From the NCBI GenBank assembly GCA_965247295.1, contig CBDFGQ010000006.1:483699-547698 (forward strand): a DNA stretch of 64,000 nt, read 5' to 3'. The notes under the pieces were generated by a model that saw only the letters and a list, made by a program, of their open reading frames with translations, did not search any database and was not told where the DNA came from. Both the position numbers and the translations under genes were made by a program. Positions 26,898-36,089 of the stretch are shown here, piece after piece. The stretch is from CBDFGQ01 sp965247295 (lineage in GTDB: Bacteria; Chloroflexota; Dehalococcoidia; Lucifugimonadales; JAGWBF01). Position 1 is the first letter of the stretch, and each line of letters starts with the position of its first letter.

Positions 26898-27869
26898 CTA
26901 TCGCTTGCTGCGGGAGCCCGCGGGCCGAGCGGGGGCCGGCCTCACGAGCTGGCCCTTGAGCAGCAGCAAGGGCACCGTTATCGCCAGCACAATTATGGCC
27001 ACCACCTGGGCCTCTGTGATCCCTATGAACCACTCTTTATCCATGGGAGGCGCGCCGCCCCTCAGATAGCTGACAAAGAATTTCCCCACTGAGTAGAGGG
27101 CTAGGTACAGGGCAAATAGCATCCCGGGGGGCCTCAGCCGGTTTCTCAGGGGCCAGATAATCGCCAGGACGGCCAGGACCCAGAGCATCTCGTAGGCAAC
27201 CGCGGGGTGGCTGGGGGTGGCCCGGTGTAGCTGATTGCTTGGGCTCTCGGGGTGGGTGTAGACGAACCCCCAGGCCAGCTGGGTGACCTTGGCGACATGC
27301 TCTCCGTTGATGATGTCCCCTATCCTGCCCACCGCCATAGCTATGAGGATGGCGGGGGTTGTGAGGTCGGCTAGGCGTCCTATGGACGGCAGTGGAATCC
27401 TTTCTATGTTGCCCATCGCGAAGAGATTGCTTTTCCACAGTCGTACAAAAAGATAGTTCCATACTCCCACAATTACCTTGTTCCACAGCCCAAGAAAGCG
27501 GGGGTGGTTCCTCACCAGCATGTAACCGGCGGCGCCCACAAAACCACCGAGGATGGCGCCGTAGATGGTGATGCCGCCCTCGTAGATTTGGAAGATCCTG
27601 AGGAGATCGTGACGGTAGACGTCGTTCCAAAGGTCGATAACATGCAGTACCCTGGTGCCTACGATGCCGCCGATTATGGCCCAGGTAGCTACGGCATAGA
27701 CGGGGTCGGTCGCCATGCCCTCTTTCTTGGCCCACCTGCCCACGAGGAATACGGCTAGGGCGACGGCGATGAAGGTCAAGAACCCGTGCCAGGTGAGGAC
27801 CAAACCGCCTATTTCGAACATATTGGGGTCTAAGCCGATCTTGATGGTCATAGTGGGTAAAGAGAACAT
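26898..27869 (-). CDS. lgt: Prolipoprotein diacylglyceryl transferase
   Basis: 323-residue multi-pass membrane enzyme that lipidates the lipobox cysteine. Seven or so hydrophobic segments are visible. The Lgt signature is present as VGRIGDIINGEHVAK (usually GRIGNFxNxE; Asn is replaced by Asp here). GGITIYGAILGGFVG and the HPAVAYEMLW block (usually HPSQLYE) agree. It has clients in this window, e.g. the PQQ-propeller lipoprotein. It is followed upstream by ispE and rsmA on the same strand. Confidence 0.92.
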   Translation of the reverse strand: MFSLPTMTIKIGLDPNMFEIGGLVLTWHGFLTFIAVALAVFLVGRWAKKEGMATDPVYAVATWAIIGGIVGTRVLHVIDLWNDVYRHDLLRIFQIYEGGITIYGAILGGFVGAAGYMLVRNHPRFLGLWNKVIVGVWNYLFVRLWKSNLFAMGNIERIPLPSIGRLADLTTPAILIAMAVGRIGDIINGEHVAKVTQLAWGFVYTHPESPSNQLHRATPSHPAVAYEMLWVLAVLAIIWPLRNRLRPPGMLFALYLALYSVGKFFVSYLRGGAPPMDKEWFIGITEAQVVAIIVLAITVPLLLLKGQLVRPAPARPAGSRSKR

Positions 27870-27890
27870 GGTCTTGATTCTGCTCCTGAG

Positions 27891-28826
27891 TTAGCCTTCG
27901 CCAGTACTGCCCTGGGTCTCCAGCGTGTTATCAGAAAGATGGGATGGTTGCATTGTGGTTACACAATAGGCCCTGAGGTCCCTACTTTTCAAGGATTTCA
28001 ATACTTCATCCCCCTCAGCTTTGTCCGTCACAAGTGCGTAGAGGGCGGGGCCGGTGCCTGATAGGTGGACTGTCCTTCCCCCCAGGACTTCCAGGAACTC
28101 CCCATGGAATCGTTCGTAGTCCAGGTGGTACCCAGGCGCCACAGCTTCGAAGACGTTGAACAGGTGCTCTTGGGCGAACCGGCCGCCAACAAGGGCATCC
28201 GCCAGTCCGCTGGTGTAGCTGCCGTCGGTGTAATGCGCCTGGCTGAGCAACGAATAGACCCTGCCCGTCTTTTGAGGCATCGAAATCCCCGCTTCCACAG
28301 CCCGGACTGGGGGACATGCGAGCACCATCCATCGTTGGGGCATAGCGGGCAGCTCCGATATGACATCACCGCGGCCTTCACCCTTGGCCGTACCTCCTGC
28401 GAGGAAGAAGGGCACGTCGGCTCCCAGCGTAGCGGCTATAGAGCGAAGCTCCGTGTCTTCCAGTCCCAGCTCCCAGAAGCTGTTGAGGCCCTCCAGGGTA
28501 GCTGCGGCGTCGCTGCTCCCGCCGCCCAGACCCATGGCTATGGGTATGCTCTTATCCAGGTCGATCCTCACTCCACGATGGCATCCCGCAGCCACCCGCA
28601 GGGCCTGGGCCGCCTCCCAGACCAGGTTGCCTGCCCCATCCAACCCCGGCTCGCAACACTCCACCTGAATCTCCGTGCCAGGGCTGAAATGAAGCCGGTC
28701 CGCCAGGTCTATCGTCTGCAGAACCGTCCTCACCTCGTGGTAACCGTCGGGCCGCCGGCCCAGTACCTCCAGGGTGAGATTTACCTTGGCGAAGGCCCTA
28801 GCTTCCACGGCTCGGTCCGGCGCCAC
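27891..28826 (-). CDS. ispE: 4-diphosphocytidyl-2-C-methyl-D-erythritol kinase
   Basis: 311-residue GHMP kinase of the MEP isoprenoid pathway. ARAFAKVNLTLEVLGRRPDGYHEV at the N-terminus holds the conserved Lys and substrate contact. The ATP loop is IPIAMGLGGGSSDAAATL. LGADVPFFLAGGTAKGEG and HLSGTGPALYAL complete the set. GTG start. It overlaps the end of rsmA by 29 nt, a common rsmA-ispE arrangement. Confidence 0.94.
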   Translation of the reverse strand: MAPDRAVEARAFAKVNLTLEVLGRRPDGYHEVRTVLQTIDLADRLHFSPGTEIQVECCEPGLDGAGNLVWEAAQALRVAAGCHRGVRIDLDKSIPIAMGLGGGSSDAAATLEGLNSFWELGLEDTELRSIAATLGADVPFFLAGGTAKGEGRGDVISELPAMPQRWMVLACPPVRAVEAGISMPQKTGRVYSLLSQAHYTDGSYTSGLADALVGGRFAQEHLFNVFEAVAPGYHLDYERFHGEFLEVLGGRTVHLSGTGPALYALVTDKAEGDEVLKSLKSRDLRAYCVTTMQPSHLSDNTLETQGSTGEG

Positions 28827-29754
28827 TCTTACCCCACGAACCCGCCTCGGCGCCTGTAGGTAGGGTACCGTCCACAGGCGTAGAGCCGGCCCGTACTGTA
28901 GAACAGACGCGCCCCCAATCGTCGAGGCTCAGGCTCTCGGCACGGCACTTCGGGTCCACCTCAGCCTGGGCCAGAAGACGTTCCGCGCCCTCTGCAGGGA
29001 TATTCAGGCCCAGGCTGAGGGAGTTGCGTAGCTGTTTCCTTGGCGCGGAGTAACCAGCCCTTACCACATCGAAGAACCCCTGCACGTCCTCAACCTCGAT
29101 GGCAGGACGCCTGCGGACGTCAATCCTCACAACCGAGGAAGTGACTTTGGGGGGAGGGAAAAAAGCGGAAGGCGGCACATCGCATACTATACGTGGGACA
29201 CCATATAGCTGGATTGCTATGGCTAAGAGGCTCATCCGGCCCTCCGCTGCCACCATGCTGTTGGCAACCTCCCGCTGGAGCATTACCACCATTAGGGATG
29301 GCCTGTGCCCCTCGGCCTCCAGGAACCGCCTCAATATCGGGTTTGCGGCGTAGTAGGGAAGGTTGGCCACTACCTTGTATTGCTCCGTCCCGGCCAGGAC
29401 CTGGGCAAGGTCCACCCGGCGCGCGTCGGCGTTGATGGTCGTGAGGTTGGGAGGATGGCCCAGCCTCTGGGGAAGGGAGGCAGCCAGGTTGGGGTCCACC
29501 TCGATGGCGATGACCCTGTTCACCCTCTGGACAAGCTGGCGGGTCAGGGCACCCGGTCCGGGGCCAACTTCTACGACGGTGTCGTCGGGGTCAAGCTCCG
29601 ATGCCGAGACGATGCTCTGGAGGATGTCTCGGTCCACCAGATAATACTGCCCCAGCGCCTTCCGGGGGGGGTGGGAGCGTCGAGCTTTCGGGGCCTGGCT
29701 AGCTTTGGCGAGGGTCGGGGTACGGGACTTTCTCATCATAGGGACTATGTTCAA
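28798..29754 (-). CDS. rsmA: 16S rRNA (adenine1518/1519-N6)-dimethyltransferase
   Basis: 318 residues. The N-terminal 30 residues are basic and may be partly untranslated (ATGs also at codons 6 and 7). The KsgA family motifs are RKALGQYYLVD, VVEVGPGPGALT (SAM motif I), and NLPYYAANPIL (catalytic NLPY). The C-terminal helical domain is shortened toward the end. Directly upstream on the same strand is the SRP RNA gene. Confidence 0.93.
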   Translation of the reverse strand: MNIVPMMRKSRTPTLAKASQAPKARRSHPPRKALGQYYLVDRDILQSIVSASELDPDDTVVEVGPGPGALTRQLVQRVNRVIAIEVDPNLAASLPQRLGHPPNLTTINADARRVDLAQVLAGTEQYKVVANLPYYAANPILRRFLEAEGHRPSLMVVMLQREVANSMVAAEGRMSLLAIAIQLYGVPRIVCDVPPSAFFPPPKVTSSVVRIDVRRRPAIEVEDVQGFFDVVRAGYSAPRKQLRNSLSLGLNIPAEGAERLLAQAEVDPKCRAESLSLDDWGRVCSTVRAGSTPVDGTLPTGAEAGSWGKSGAGPSRGS

Positions 29755-29794
29755 CTCTTAAGGCCGTGCACCTCACTTCGACCAAGACCCTTGA

Positions 29795-29912
29795 GCGTGT
29801 CCTGGAGAACAGCTCCGGCCAGGTGTACCCTCGGCACCCGAAGGGCTCTGCTTACCGTTGCTTCCTTCCGGACCTGGCGGAGTTCACAGGCCTCCGTCGC
29901 GAGGGACCCAGC
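29795..29912 (-). ncRNA. ffs: Signal recognition particle RNA (bacterial small type)
   Basis: Minus-strand core GCCAGGTCCGGAAGGAAGCA, complementary to 29857-29876, is the universally conserved SRP RNA domain IV (symmetric loop plus GGAA tetraloop). The flanks pair: GGCCTGTGAAC on the 5' side with GTACACCTGGCC on the 3' side. Ends are estimated from this pairing (+/- 10 nt). Open frames drawn across this stretch are spurious. It lies 40 nt upstream of rsmA. Confidence 0.9.
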
Positions 29913-30110
29913 CTTCATTACCACCCTCCAAGGATAGAGGCACACAGGCCAGGCCTCGGTGAGGGGTTCAACCCCGCTATAGCGGATTGCGGGTACAAGG
30001 CACCGCTAGCTCCCCGTCTAGCACGGCCTCAACTACAATGGTATGGCAGCCAGGTGGGGCTGTCAAATGGTCCGGCAGGGCAGTTACCCGGTTACGCTCT
30101 CCCTTAAGCG

Positions 30111-30362
30111 ATTCCCATCATCCGGCTCAATCCCACACATAAGAAATTTATGGGCGAACTTGGCCATTTCCAAACTACCTCTGAATGGAAGGCTCTGTAT
30201 AGGCAGAGGCAGGCGGTGGAAAGGGTATTCAGCCGCCTCAAGGGGCAGCTCTCCTTGAATCACAACACGGTGCGACGGCGACTTAAGGTTACGGCTCATT
30301 GTTACTTGGCCCTGATTGCGATGCAGGCCATCCTGGTTGATGCTTATTATCGGGTTTCGTAA
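30111..30362 (+). pseudogene. DDE transposase C-terminal fragment
   Basis: About 83 codons with no start, opening after a TAA. The peptide (PIIRLNPTHKKF, QAVERVFSRLKGQLSLNH, VTAHCYLALIAMQA) matches the C-terminal catalytic segment, with its final Glu in VERVFSRLK, of IS4/IS5/IS1182-type transposases. The N-terminal half and ends of the element are missing. It marks the left edge of the accessory region. Confidence 0.75.
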
Positions 30363-30385
30363 CACACAACTTCCATAACGACGAC

Positions 30386-30443
30386 TTGACAGAGTGCCCT
30401 AGCTCGGGTTTAATCGGCTTAGCCGACTCAGGCGATTAACCCG
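30386..30443 (+). promoter_or_regulatory. Promoter with overlapping palindromic operator, upstream of NYN gene
   Basis: TTGACA (30386-30391), 17-nt spacer, TTTAAT (30409-30414) is a good sigma-70 promoter. The -10 lies inside an inverted repeat CGGGTTTAATCG / CGATTAACCCG (30405-30416 / 30433-30443). A second palindrome TCGGCT-T-AGCCGA (30414-30426) is nested in it. A bound repressor would cover the start site. Inferred from pattern only. Confidence 0.6.
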
Positions 30444-30495
30444 ACTTCGGTATAGTTTGCATTTCGTCGCAGATGCGTGGTATCGTGCCTTAAAT

Positions 30496-30571
30496 AGATT
30501 ATAATCTTTGTGAACCACCCCAGTCGCTTCGGGGGCTGGGAGGAAAGACCACCTGCAAAGGTGGTCTTTCC
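30496..30571 (+). other. Structured leader: palindrome and two hairpins
   Basis: Between the promoter and the NYN start lie a perfect 12-bp palindrome AGATTATAATCT (30496-30507) and a CCCAG/CTGGG hairpin (30519-30540). A perfect 12-bp stem GGAAAGACCACC/GGTGGTCTTTCC with a 6-nt loop follows (30542-30571). No U-tract follows the second stem, so it is not a standard terminator. It may control translation or be processed. Confidence 0.6.
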
Positions 30572-30589
30572 ATATATGTAAGGGTCTAT

Positions 30590-31180
30590 ATGAGCACGAA
30601 TATCTACATAGATGGCTTCAACCTGTATAACGGGCGCGTCAAAGGGACTCCCTACAAGTGGCTCGACCTGCATGCAATGTGTCAGATGTTGTTGCCAAAC
30701 CATGAGATAAACCGCATTCGATATTTTACCGCCCACCTGATGGGCTACGAACATGACCCAGGAGCGCCACAGCGTCAAGATGTGTATCTGCGAGCACTTA
30801 GGACGTTGCCAACGGTTGAAGTTCATGATCGTGCGTTTTTTACAGCCCATCCCGTATTGCTCCCGCAGTTCCCCCTCGCGTATCCCTATACCGAGCACCC
30901 CCGGCAGAAGCCACCGCAAATGGTTCAAGTGCAGCGGACAGAGGAAAAGCAGACAGATGTGAACATAGCGGTACAGTTGATGTTGGATTATTTCAACGGC
31001 GACGGCGATGAGTATGTAGTCATTTCCAACGATGCTGACATGGTTCCCGCCATTGAGATAGTGCGAGACCGCTTTCACAGGACTATTACTGTGATTGTAG
31101 GGTGTCAGCGCAATTGGACACTATTGAGGCCTAGAAAACCGAGGAGGTTGGGGGTGGTAGAGGCTCCTTCAGAGGGGTAG
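30590..31180 (+). pseudogene. NYN-domain ribonuclease, truncated by an insertion sequence
   Basis: PIN-like NYN/DUF88 protein. IYIDGFNLYNG carries the first catalytic Asp, EEKQTDVNIAVQLMLDYF the middle acidic residues and VVISNDADMVPAIEIVRD the last. AAGGG lies 6 nt before the ATG. The native sequence ends at about residue 168, where IS copy 1 begins (31096). The last 28 codons, to the stop at 31180, are IS sequence. Most of the NYN fold is intact, so the truncated protein could retain activity, but a C-terminal region is lost. NYN nucleases act on RNA in several toxin and defence contexts. Confidence 0.78.
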
Positions 31181-31207
31181 ATTAACCCTAAGTGAAAGGA
31201 GTCATCG

Positions 31208-31609
31208 ATGACCCAGGTAGAGGATCAGGCCAGTCAAGCTGAGGAGCGAAGCCAGGAGACACGAAGCTTCGTGCGTCAGGTCCGTGCAGCGACCCGCCGT
31301 AAGTATACCCCTGAAGAGAAGATTCGCATCGTCTTGGAGGGGTTCAGACGGGAGACTACCGTTAATGACCTGTGCCGACGGGAAGGAATCAAACCCCACT
31401 CCTACTACGCCTGGACCAAGGGGTTCATGGAAGCTGGGAAGGAGAGGTTGACTCGGGACAGTGTGCGTGATGCGACCCGGCAAGAGATAGAGCAGCTCAA
31501 GCGGGAGAACAGTGAACTGAAGCAGCTGGTGGGTGAGTTGTCCCTGGAGTTGCACCGCTTCAAAAAAACAGCTCTGCCGCCCCTACACGACAACGGCACC
31601 GGCGCATGA
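31208..31609 (+). CDS. IS3 OrfA (copy 1), helix-turn-helix protein
   Basis: 133 residues. The HTH region is RKYTPEEKIRIVLEGFRRE with VNDLCRREGIKPHSYYAW, and a leucine-zipper tail follows (EIEQLKRENSELKQLVGELS). AAAGGAG precedes the ATG. A run of seven A at 31562-31568 near the end is a probable -1 slippery site. The -1 frame from there to the orfB ATG has no stop, so an OrfAB fusion transposase can be made. orfB overlaps by ATGA. Confidence 0.9.
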   Translation: MTQVEDQASQAEERSQETRSFVRQVRAATRRKYTPEEKIRIVLEGFRRETTVNDLCRREGIKPHSYYAWTKGFMEAGKERLTRDSVRDATRQEIEQLKRENSELKQLVGELSLELHRFKKTALPPLHDNGTGA

Positions 31610-32625
31610 GCGTAGTGGAACAATCGAAGGTCGTGGCTGAGGTGGAGCGACATGGTAGAGGGAAGAACAGGCGACTCAGGGAGCTTGGCATTTCCAGGAG
31701 CACGTATTATTGGTGGAGGTGGAGGCACCGGCAGGGTAGTTGGGAGGGTACGGAAGGAACTGAGAGGCCCTGGAATCGCCTGCGTCCAGAAGAGGAGGCA
31801 GTAGTGCTGGCGGCAGCCCGTGAGATGCCGACCTGGCGAAGCCGGCAGTTGGCGGCTTGGCTCACCGACCACAGAGGCCTATCGGTCTCCGCCTCCACAG
31901 TCTATCGTATCCTGAGACGGGAGGGTCTGGTGAAACGGATCGAATACCAGTTGGCAGCGGGCAAAGAGTACCAGCACAAGACCACAGGGCCCCACCAGCT
32001 GTGGGCCACCGATGCCTCCTACTTCCGTGTAGTGGGATGGGGCTACTACTACCTCGTGACGGTGATGGACGACTACTCCCGGTTCATCTTGGCCTGGAAG
32101 GTGCAACGGGACATGACGGTCGACTCCCTCATAGAGGTGGTCCAGGAAGCTGTTGACTCTACTGGTATGACTGATGTACCTCTGGAGGATCGGACCAAGC
32201 TCCTCTCAGATAATGGCCCAGGTTATGTATCGCGGGCCTTCCGCGAGTACATGCGGGTGGTGGGCATTCGCCACGTCCTGGCAGCACCCTATCACCCTCA
32301 GACCAACGGGAAGCTGGAGAGATATCACCGAACCCTCAAAGACGACATTAACCAGGTGCCATACGAGGTGGTGGAAGACCTGGAGGCGGCCATCCGGGAC
32401 TTCGTCGAGTTCTACAACTACCGAAGATATCATCAGGCGCTCAGGGTTGTAACTCCGGCTGACGTGCTGGAAGGCCGTCTGGAGGCAATTCTAGCCCAGA
32501 GGAAGGAGGTACAGCGAGAGACTTTTGACCGGCGGAGGCGGTACAATCAGGAGGTCAGAGAAACCCTCAAACCAGGAGCTTCTTCACCCCAATCTCTCGG
32601 ACCCAGAACTGTCCAAAACCGCTGA
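31606..32625 (+). CDS. IS3 OrfB transposase (copy 1)
   Basis: 339-residue DDE integrase-core protein. Catalytic residues are Asp in WATDASYF, Asp in LLSDNGPGY and Glu in NGKLERYHRTLK, with the 35-residue spacing from second Asp to Glu typical of IS3. An N-terminal HTH_21-type region (about 70-120) precedes it. The protein differs from copy 2 at one residue (Val versus Ala in RDMTVDSL). Likely active, judging from intact frames and recent duplication. Confidence 0.92.
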   Translation: MSVVEQSKVVAEVERHGRGKNRRLRELGISRSTYYWWRWRHRQGSWEGTEGTERPWNRLRPEEEAVVLAAAREMPTWRSRQLAAWLTDHRGLSVSASTVYRILRREGLVKRIEYQLAAGKEYQHKTTGPHQLWATDASYFRVVGWGYYYLVTVMDDYSRFILAWKVQRDMTVDSLIEVVQEAVDSTGMTDVPLEDRTKLLSDNGPGYVSRAFREYMRVVGIRHVLAAPYHPQTNGKLERYHRTLKDDINQVPYEVVEDLEAAIRDFVEFYNYRRYHQALRVVTPADVLEGRLEAILAQRKEVQRETFDRRRRYNQEVRETLKPGASSPQSLGPRTVQNR

Positions 32626-32634
32626 CACCCAACA

Positions 32635-33773
32635 ATCGAGAGCGTAGACGAGTTCTACTCGGGGAATCTTGTGCAGGAGGTTACTAGGGGAATGCGGGAG
32701 GCGGTTTCGAGAGGTTTCTTCCTCGGCTCCAAGGCTCCCTTCGGCTACAAACGAGTCAAGGTCAGCGACGGAGCCAAGGAGCGCCCCACCCTGGAGGTTG
32801 ACCCTGCCACCGCTCCAATAGTAAAGGAAATCTTCGAGAGCTCGCTAAGGGGCAACGGCCTCAAGGAGATATGCAAAGAGCTAAACGACCGGGGCATCAC
32901 CAACAGGGGCAAACGCTGGTACAAGGGCGGACTTCACTACCTGCTGACCAACGAAGCCTACACCGGAACCGCAGTCTGGGGCAGAACCGGCAAGGGAGAG
33001 AAGTCCCAGGACCCCGTGCGGGTCGAGGGAACGTGGCTGGCCCTGGTGTCCAGAGAGCTGTTCGATGCTGTGCAGGAGGCAACGCGGGACCGAGCACCGA
33101 AGGTGCGAAGACCCGCGAGAGTGGGGAGCAGGTTCCTGCTGAGCGGACTGCTGAAGTGTGGAGTGTGCGGCAGGCCCTACTCCGGCCAGGGGGCCAAGAG
33201 CGGGCAGTACGGCTACTACATCTGCGGCACGCTGTTCGGGGAAGGTGCAGGGACGTGCAGCGCCCGCTACCTGAACGCTCCCAGGGCAGAGGAGTTCTTC
33301 GTCGAGAATATCAGGGAGCGGATTCTGACCGAGGAGACCATCGTTGAGCTGGTGAAGCTGGTGGCCGAGGAGATAGACGCGATGGCCGGTGAGCTTGCCG
33401 GCAGGCTGGAGGTCATCGCGGCCGAGCTATTGGACGTGAGGAAGAGACTTGAGAGACTCTACGAGGCCCTTGAGACCAGCGAGCTGACGTTGGAGGTCCT
33501 GTCGCCCCGCATCCTCTCGCTGAGGCACCGCGAGGAACAGCTTGAGGCTGCGAGAGAGGACGCCATCGCTCAGTTGGAGCAGCGCAGGGTGGAGCTTCCC
33601 ACCACAGAGGAGATCAAGGGGTACGTGGCAAACTTCCGGGAGTTCTTGCAGGAAGGGACGTTCCCTGAGCACAAGGCCTCATCCGCAACTTCGTGGAGGG
33701 TATCGAGGTGGTTGGAGACGAGGCTGTGCTGACCTACACTACACGGGTGCCCGGGACCAGGTCTATGATCTGA
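32635..33773 (+). pseudogene. Large serine recombinase, beheaded and frameshifted
   Basis: Sequence resumes directly after IS copy 1 in IESVDEFYSGNL, about residue 125 of the intact homologue at 54182-55813. The N-terminal catalytic resolvase domain, with its Ser, is missing. The recombinase domain (GFFLGSKAPFGYKR), the zinc ribbon (CGVCGRPY ... CGTLFGEGAGTC) and the coiled coil are kept. Near 33675-33680 one C appears lost: the frame continues as LIRNFVEGIEVVGDEAVLTY in the next frame to a stop at 33773. Not functional. Confidence 0.88.
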
Positions 33774-33884
33774 CGACATGCCTCGAAACCGCCGATATCA
33801 GGCAGACTCACGCTCAGCAGAACAACTTTGGGCTTGAGTCGCTTGACCTGCGCAATTGCCTCCGCACCGGTCTCCTGAGGGCCG

Positions 33885-35762
33885 TTACGAACCCGATGGA
33901 GCAACGAACGCGTAGATGCCGCTGTCCAAGGAGCCTACATACACCACGCCACCGGCAACAGTGTATGCTCGGATACCGGAGAAATAGCCTTTATGGAAGC
34001 TCCAGACCACCTCTCTTGTGGCGGAATCCAGGGCACGTAGGATGCCGTCGCTGGACTCAGCGTATAGGACTCCATCGACCACCATAGGGGAGGACACCAT
34101 CCAGTCTCCCGTCTCAAGGCTCCAGACCACCTCCCCGGTTGCAGTGTCCAGGGCATAGAAGCTGCCGGAGTCCGTCCCTGTATACACCATGCCTCCATCT
34201 ACAAGGGGCATAGTGCTGATCATACTGTCCGCCTCGTAAGACCAGAGAGGCTGTCCTGATCCAGCGTCCAGGGCGTACAAGAAGTTATCCGGCGAGAAGT
34301 AGTACACGTCGCCCGCTATTACAGCGGCGAAGTCCCTGGCGGGGAACCTGTCTGTTCCATAGCTCCACACCACCGCACCCGTCGACTCATCCAGTGCGTA
34401 GGCAGTATTGACAGCCGTCAGGTACACAACGCCTTCGATGACCGTGGGTGGGAATTCAGCGCGGACCCCCTGCAAGCTCCAGGCCAAGGCTCCGGTCTCC
34501 GCGTCCAAGACGTTGTATTCGCCGAATTCTCCTGGCACGTAGACCTTGTCGCCTACAACCGTGGGGGTAAACTCAGGACTGAAGGGATAGGGCATCTCGG
34601 CGATCCACAGAACATGCCCGGTAAGTCCGTCTAGAGCGTGAATCTTGTGATCAAACTCCGACACGGCCCCTAGGTAGACGACGCCGCCCTTCACCGTCGG
34701 CGAGTACTGCACCCAGTCGGCAGTGTCGTGACTCCACAGCAAGTCCCCTGTGGACGCATCCAGAGCATATACGTGGTTGTCGTTGGACCCTACATAAACG
34801 ATATCGTTGGCCACGGTTGGGGCCGACCTTATGACGCCGCCAGTCTCGAAGCCCCACAGCAGTGCTCCGGTCTCCGCATCAAGGGCATATATGTGGTCGT
34901 CGTTGGAACCGGCGTATACGACGCCGTTGGCCACAGTGGGCGATACAACCACCCAGCCTTCTGTGTGGAAACTCCAGAGCAGGGACTCAATATCAGACGG
35001 AGGGAGACCCGCACCAGGTCCGGAACCTCCCGAAAGGAGCTGTTCTGGAACACAAGCCAAGAGGCCGAGCGTGAATTCAAGAGCACTTGCAGCGCTGTCA
35101 GGATCGGCATCAGGGCTGGTCGAGGCAACGATCTCGGCCACGTCAACGCCAGACAGCAGCTCTCGTAGGCAGTCTTTGGCCTCTTCGTTCACTTCCCCCA
35201 TCCTCGCAAGAATAGAGGAGAGGAATAGTCCAGCGGCTGTTTCCGGTGTAAGGCAACCAAACATTGACACTTCCCATTGCTCTGTCTCGCCCTGGGACAT
35301 GGCACGCTGACCGAGCACCGACTCCAGTAGCTCGTCTCCCAGATCGTTCCGGATGCAAGACTGCTCGGTCGTGGCGAGCATATCGAACACATCCCGCCAG
35401 AGGGTTTCCAGATCGATTTCAAAATCACGTATGCCCGAAGGGTTGATCTGCTCTGGCGTTGGTGTAGAGGCCCTTGCCGTTGTGGGAGTCGGTTCGGGGG
35501 TTGGCGTAGGCGTAGGTTCAGGCGTATCTGTTGGTTCCGGCATTGGTGTGGAAGTTGGAGTGAGCGTAGCTGTTGGCTCTAGCGTTGGAGTGGCCGCCGG
35601 TTGCTCCCCATTGTCACATGCTGACAGGGCAGTAACTCCTAGCAGACACAGCAGGCCGATCCATGTCATCCTCTGGACGATCTTGCGGGCGTTGATCGGC
35701 GCCCGCTTCGGCTGCTGGATGGGGATGCCCCCTCCAGTGGCGAACATCGCCAAGCTGGACAT
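33885..35762 (-). CDS. PQQ-like beta-propeller lipoprotein
   Basis: About 625 residues from the ATG at 35762 (35669 also possible; the open frame to 35861 enters a repeat). A signal peptide WIGLLCLLGVTALSAC ends in a lipobox with Cys, processed by Lgt. A Thr/Pro/Glu repeat linker of about 55 residues follows, then a helical domain of about 140 residues with three or four Cys. The last 370 residues hold eight or nine blades of pattern VVYxG...YALDxxTGxxxW. No quinoprotein dehydrogenase catalytic residues are evident, so a BamB-like scaffold or binding role is more likely. Confidence 0.85.
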   Translation of the reverse strand: MSSLAMFATGGGIPIQQPKRAPINARKIVQRMTWIGLLCLLGVTALSACDNGEQPAATPTLEPTATLTPTSTPMPEPTDTPEPTPTPTPEPTPTTARASTPTPEQINPSGIRDFEIDLETLWRDVFDMLATTEQSCIRNDLGDELLESVLGQRAMSQGETEQWEVSMFGCLTPETAAGLFLSSILARMGEVNEEAKDCLRELLSGVDVAEIVASTSPDADPDSAASALEFTLGLLACVPEQLLSGGSGPGAGLPPSDIESLLWSFHTEGWVVVSPTVANGVVYAGSNDDHIYALDAETGALLWGFETGGVIRSAPTVANDIVYVGSNDNHVYALDASTGDLLWSHDTADWVQYSPTVKGGVVYLGAVSEFDHKIHALDGLTGHVLWIAEMPYPFSPEFTPTVVGDKVYVPGEFGEYNVLDAETGALAWSLQGVRAEFPPTVIEGVVYLTAVNTAYALDESTGAVVWSYGTDRFPARDFAAVIAGDVYYFSPDNFLYALDAGSGQPLWSYEADSMISTMPLVDGGMVYTGTDSGSFYALDTATGEVVWSLETGDWMVSSPMVVDGVLYAESSDGILRALDSATREVVWSFHKGYFSGIRAYTVAGGVVYVGSLDSGIYAFVAPSGS

Positions 35763-35796
35763 GCTGGCTCGGTTCTTTCGGAACCGCCAGCGCGGC

Positions 35797-35985
35797 ACTA
35801 GCAGGCTGCGGAAAAAGGGCAAGGCGTACAGACGTGGTGGGTGGAGCGTCAAGTAGTCCAACGATATCCGTCATATCATAGTTTGTTTAGAGCTATTGGT
35901 GCAGGAAGCGCAATGTGGCGTCGCTTATCGTCGACCCGCTTTGAGTCCTGAGTAGACCTCAGAGTTTTTCAGCAGCCTGCTAGTA
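35797..35985. repeat. Inverted-repeat-flanked 189-bp element (MITE-like)
   Basis: Left end ACTAGCAGGCTGCGGAAAAA (35797-35816) and right end the complement of ACTAGCAGGCTGCTGAAAAA (35966-35985) are near-perfect inverted repeats. The interior is non-coding. It may be a short transposon derivative or IS remnant. It overlaps the 5' extension of the propeller ORF, which supports the downstream start. Confidence 0.55.
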
Positions 35986-36089
35986 TTCGAATCCATGATT
36001 GTCGGACGTATTTCATTCTCACTGCCAATCGGGTCCGGGTATTGAGGCGATTGTCTCCAATTAGGGCCTACAGCGTCAACTTGGACCTC

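Larger units (their letters stand above)
31096..32634 (+). mobile_element. IS3-family insertion sequence, copy 1 (1539 bp)
   Basis: Ends are TGTAGGGTGTCAGCG (left) and the complement of TGTTGGGTGTCAGCG (right), giving the TG...CA termini of IS3 elements. The inverted repeat continues to GGACA. It carries orfA and orfB in the -1 arrangement. A second copy at 47138-48676 differs at only about five positions. No flanking target duplication is seen. It cuts the NYN gene on the left and a serine recombinase on the right. Confidence 0.9.

Noticed and set aside
29305..29937. Long plus-strand frame across rsmA start and the SRP RNA
   Set aside because: Covers a structural RNA and the complement of rsmA; composition is that of a shadow frame.
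33885..35762. Quinoprotein alcohol dehydrogenase
   Set aside because: Has PQQ-type blades but no disulfide ring or catalytic Asp context, and is a lipoprotein with a Thr-Pro linker; only the fold is supported.
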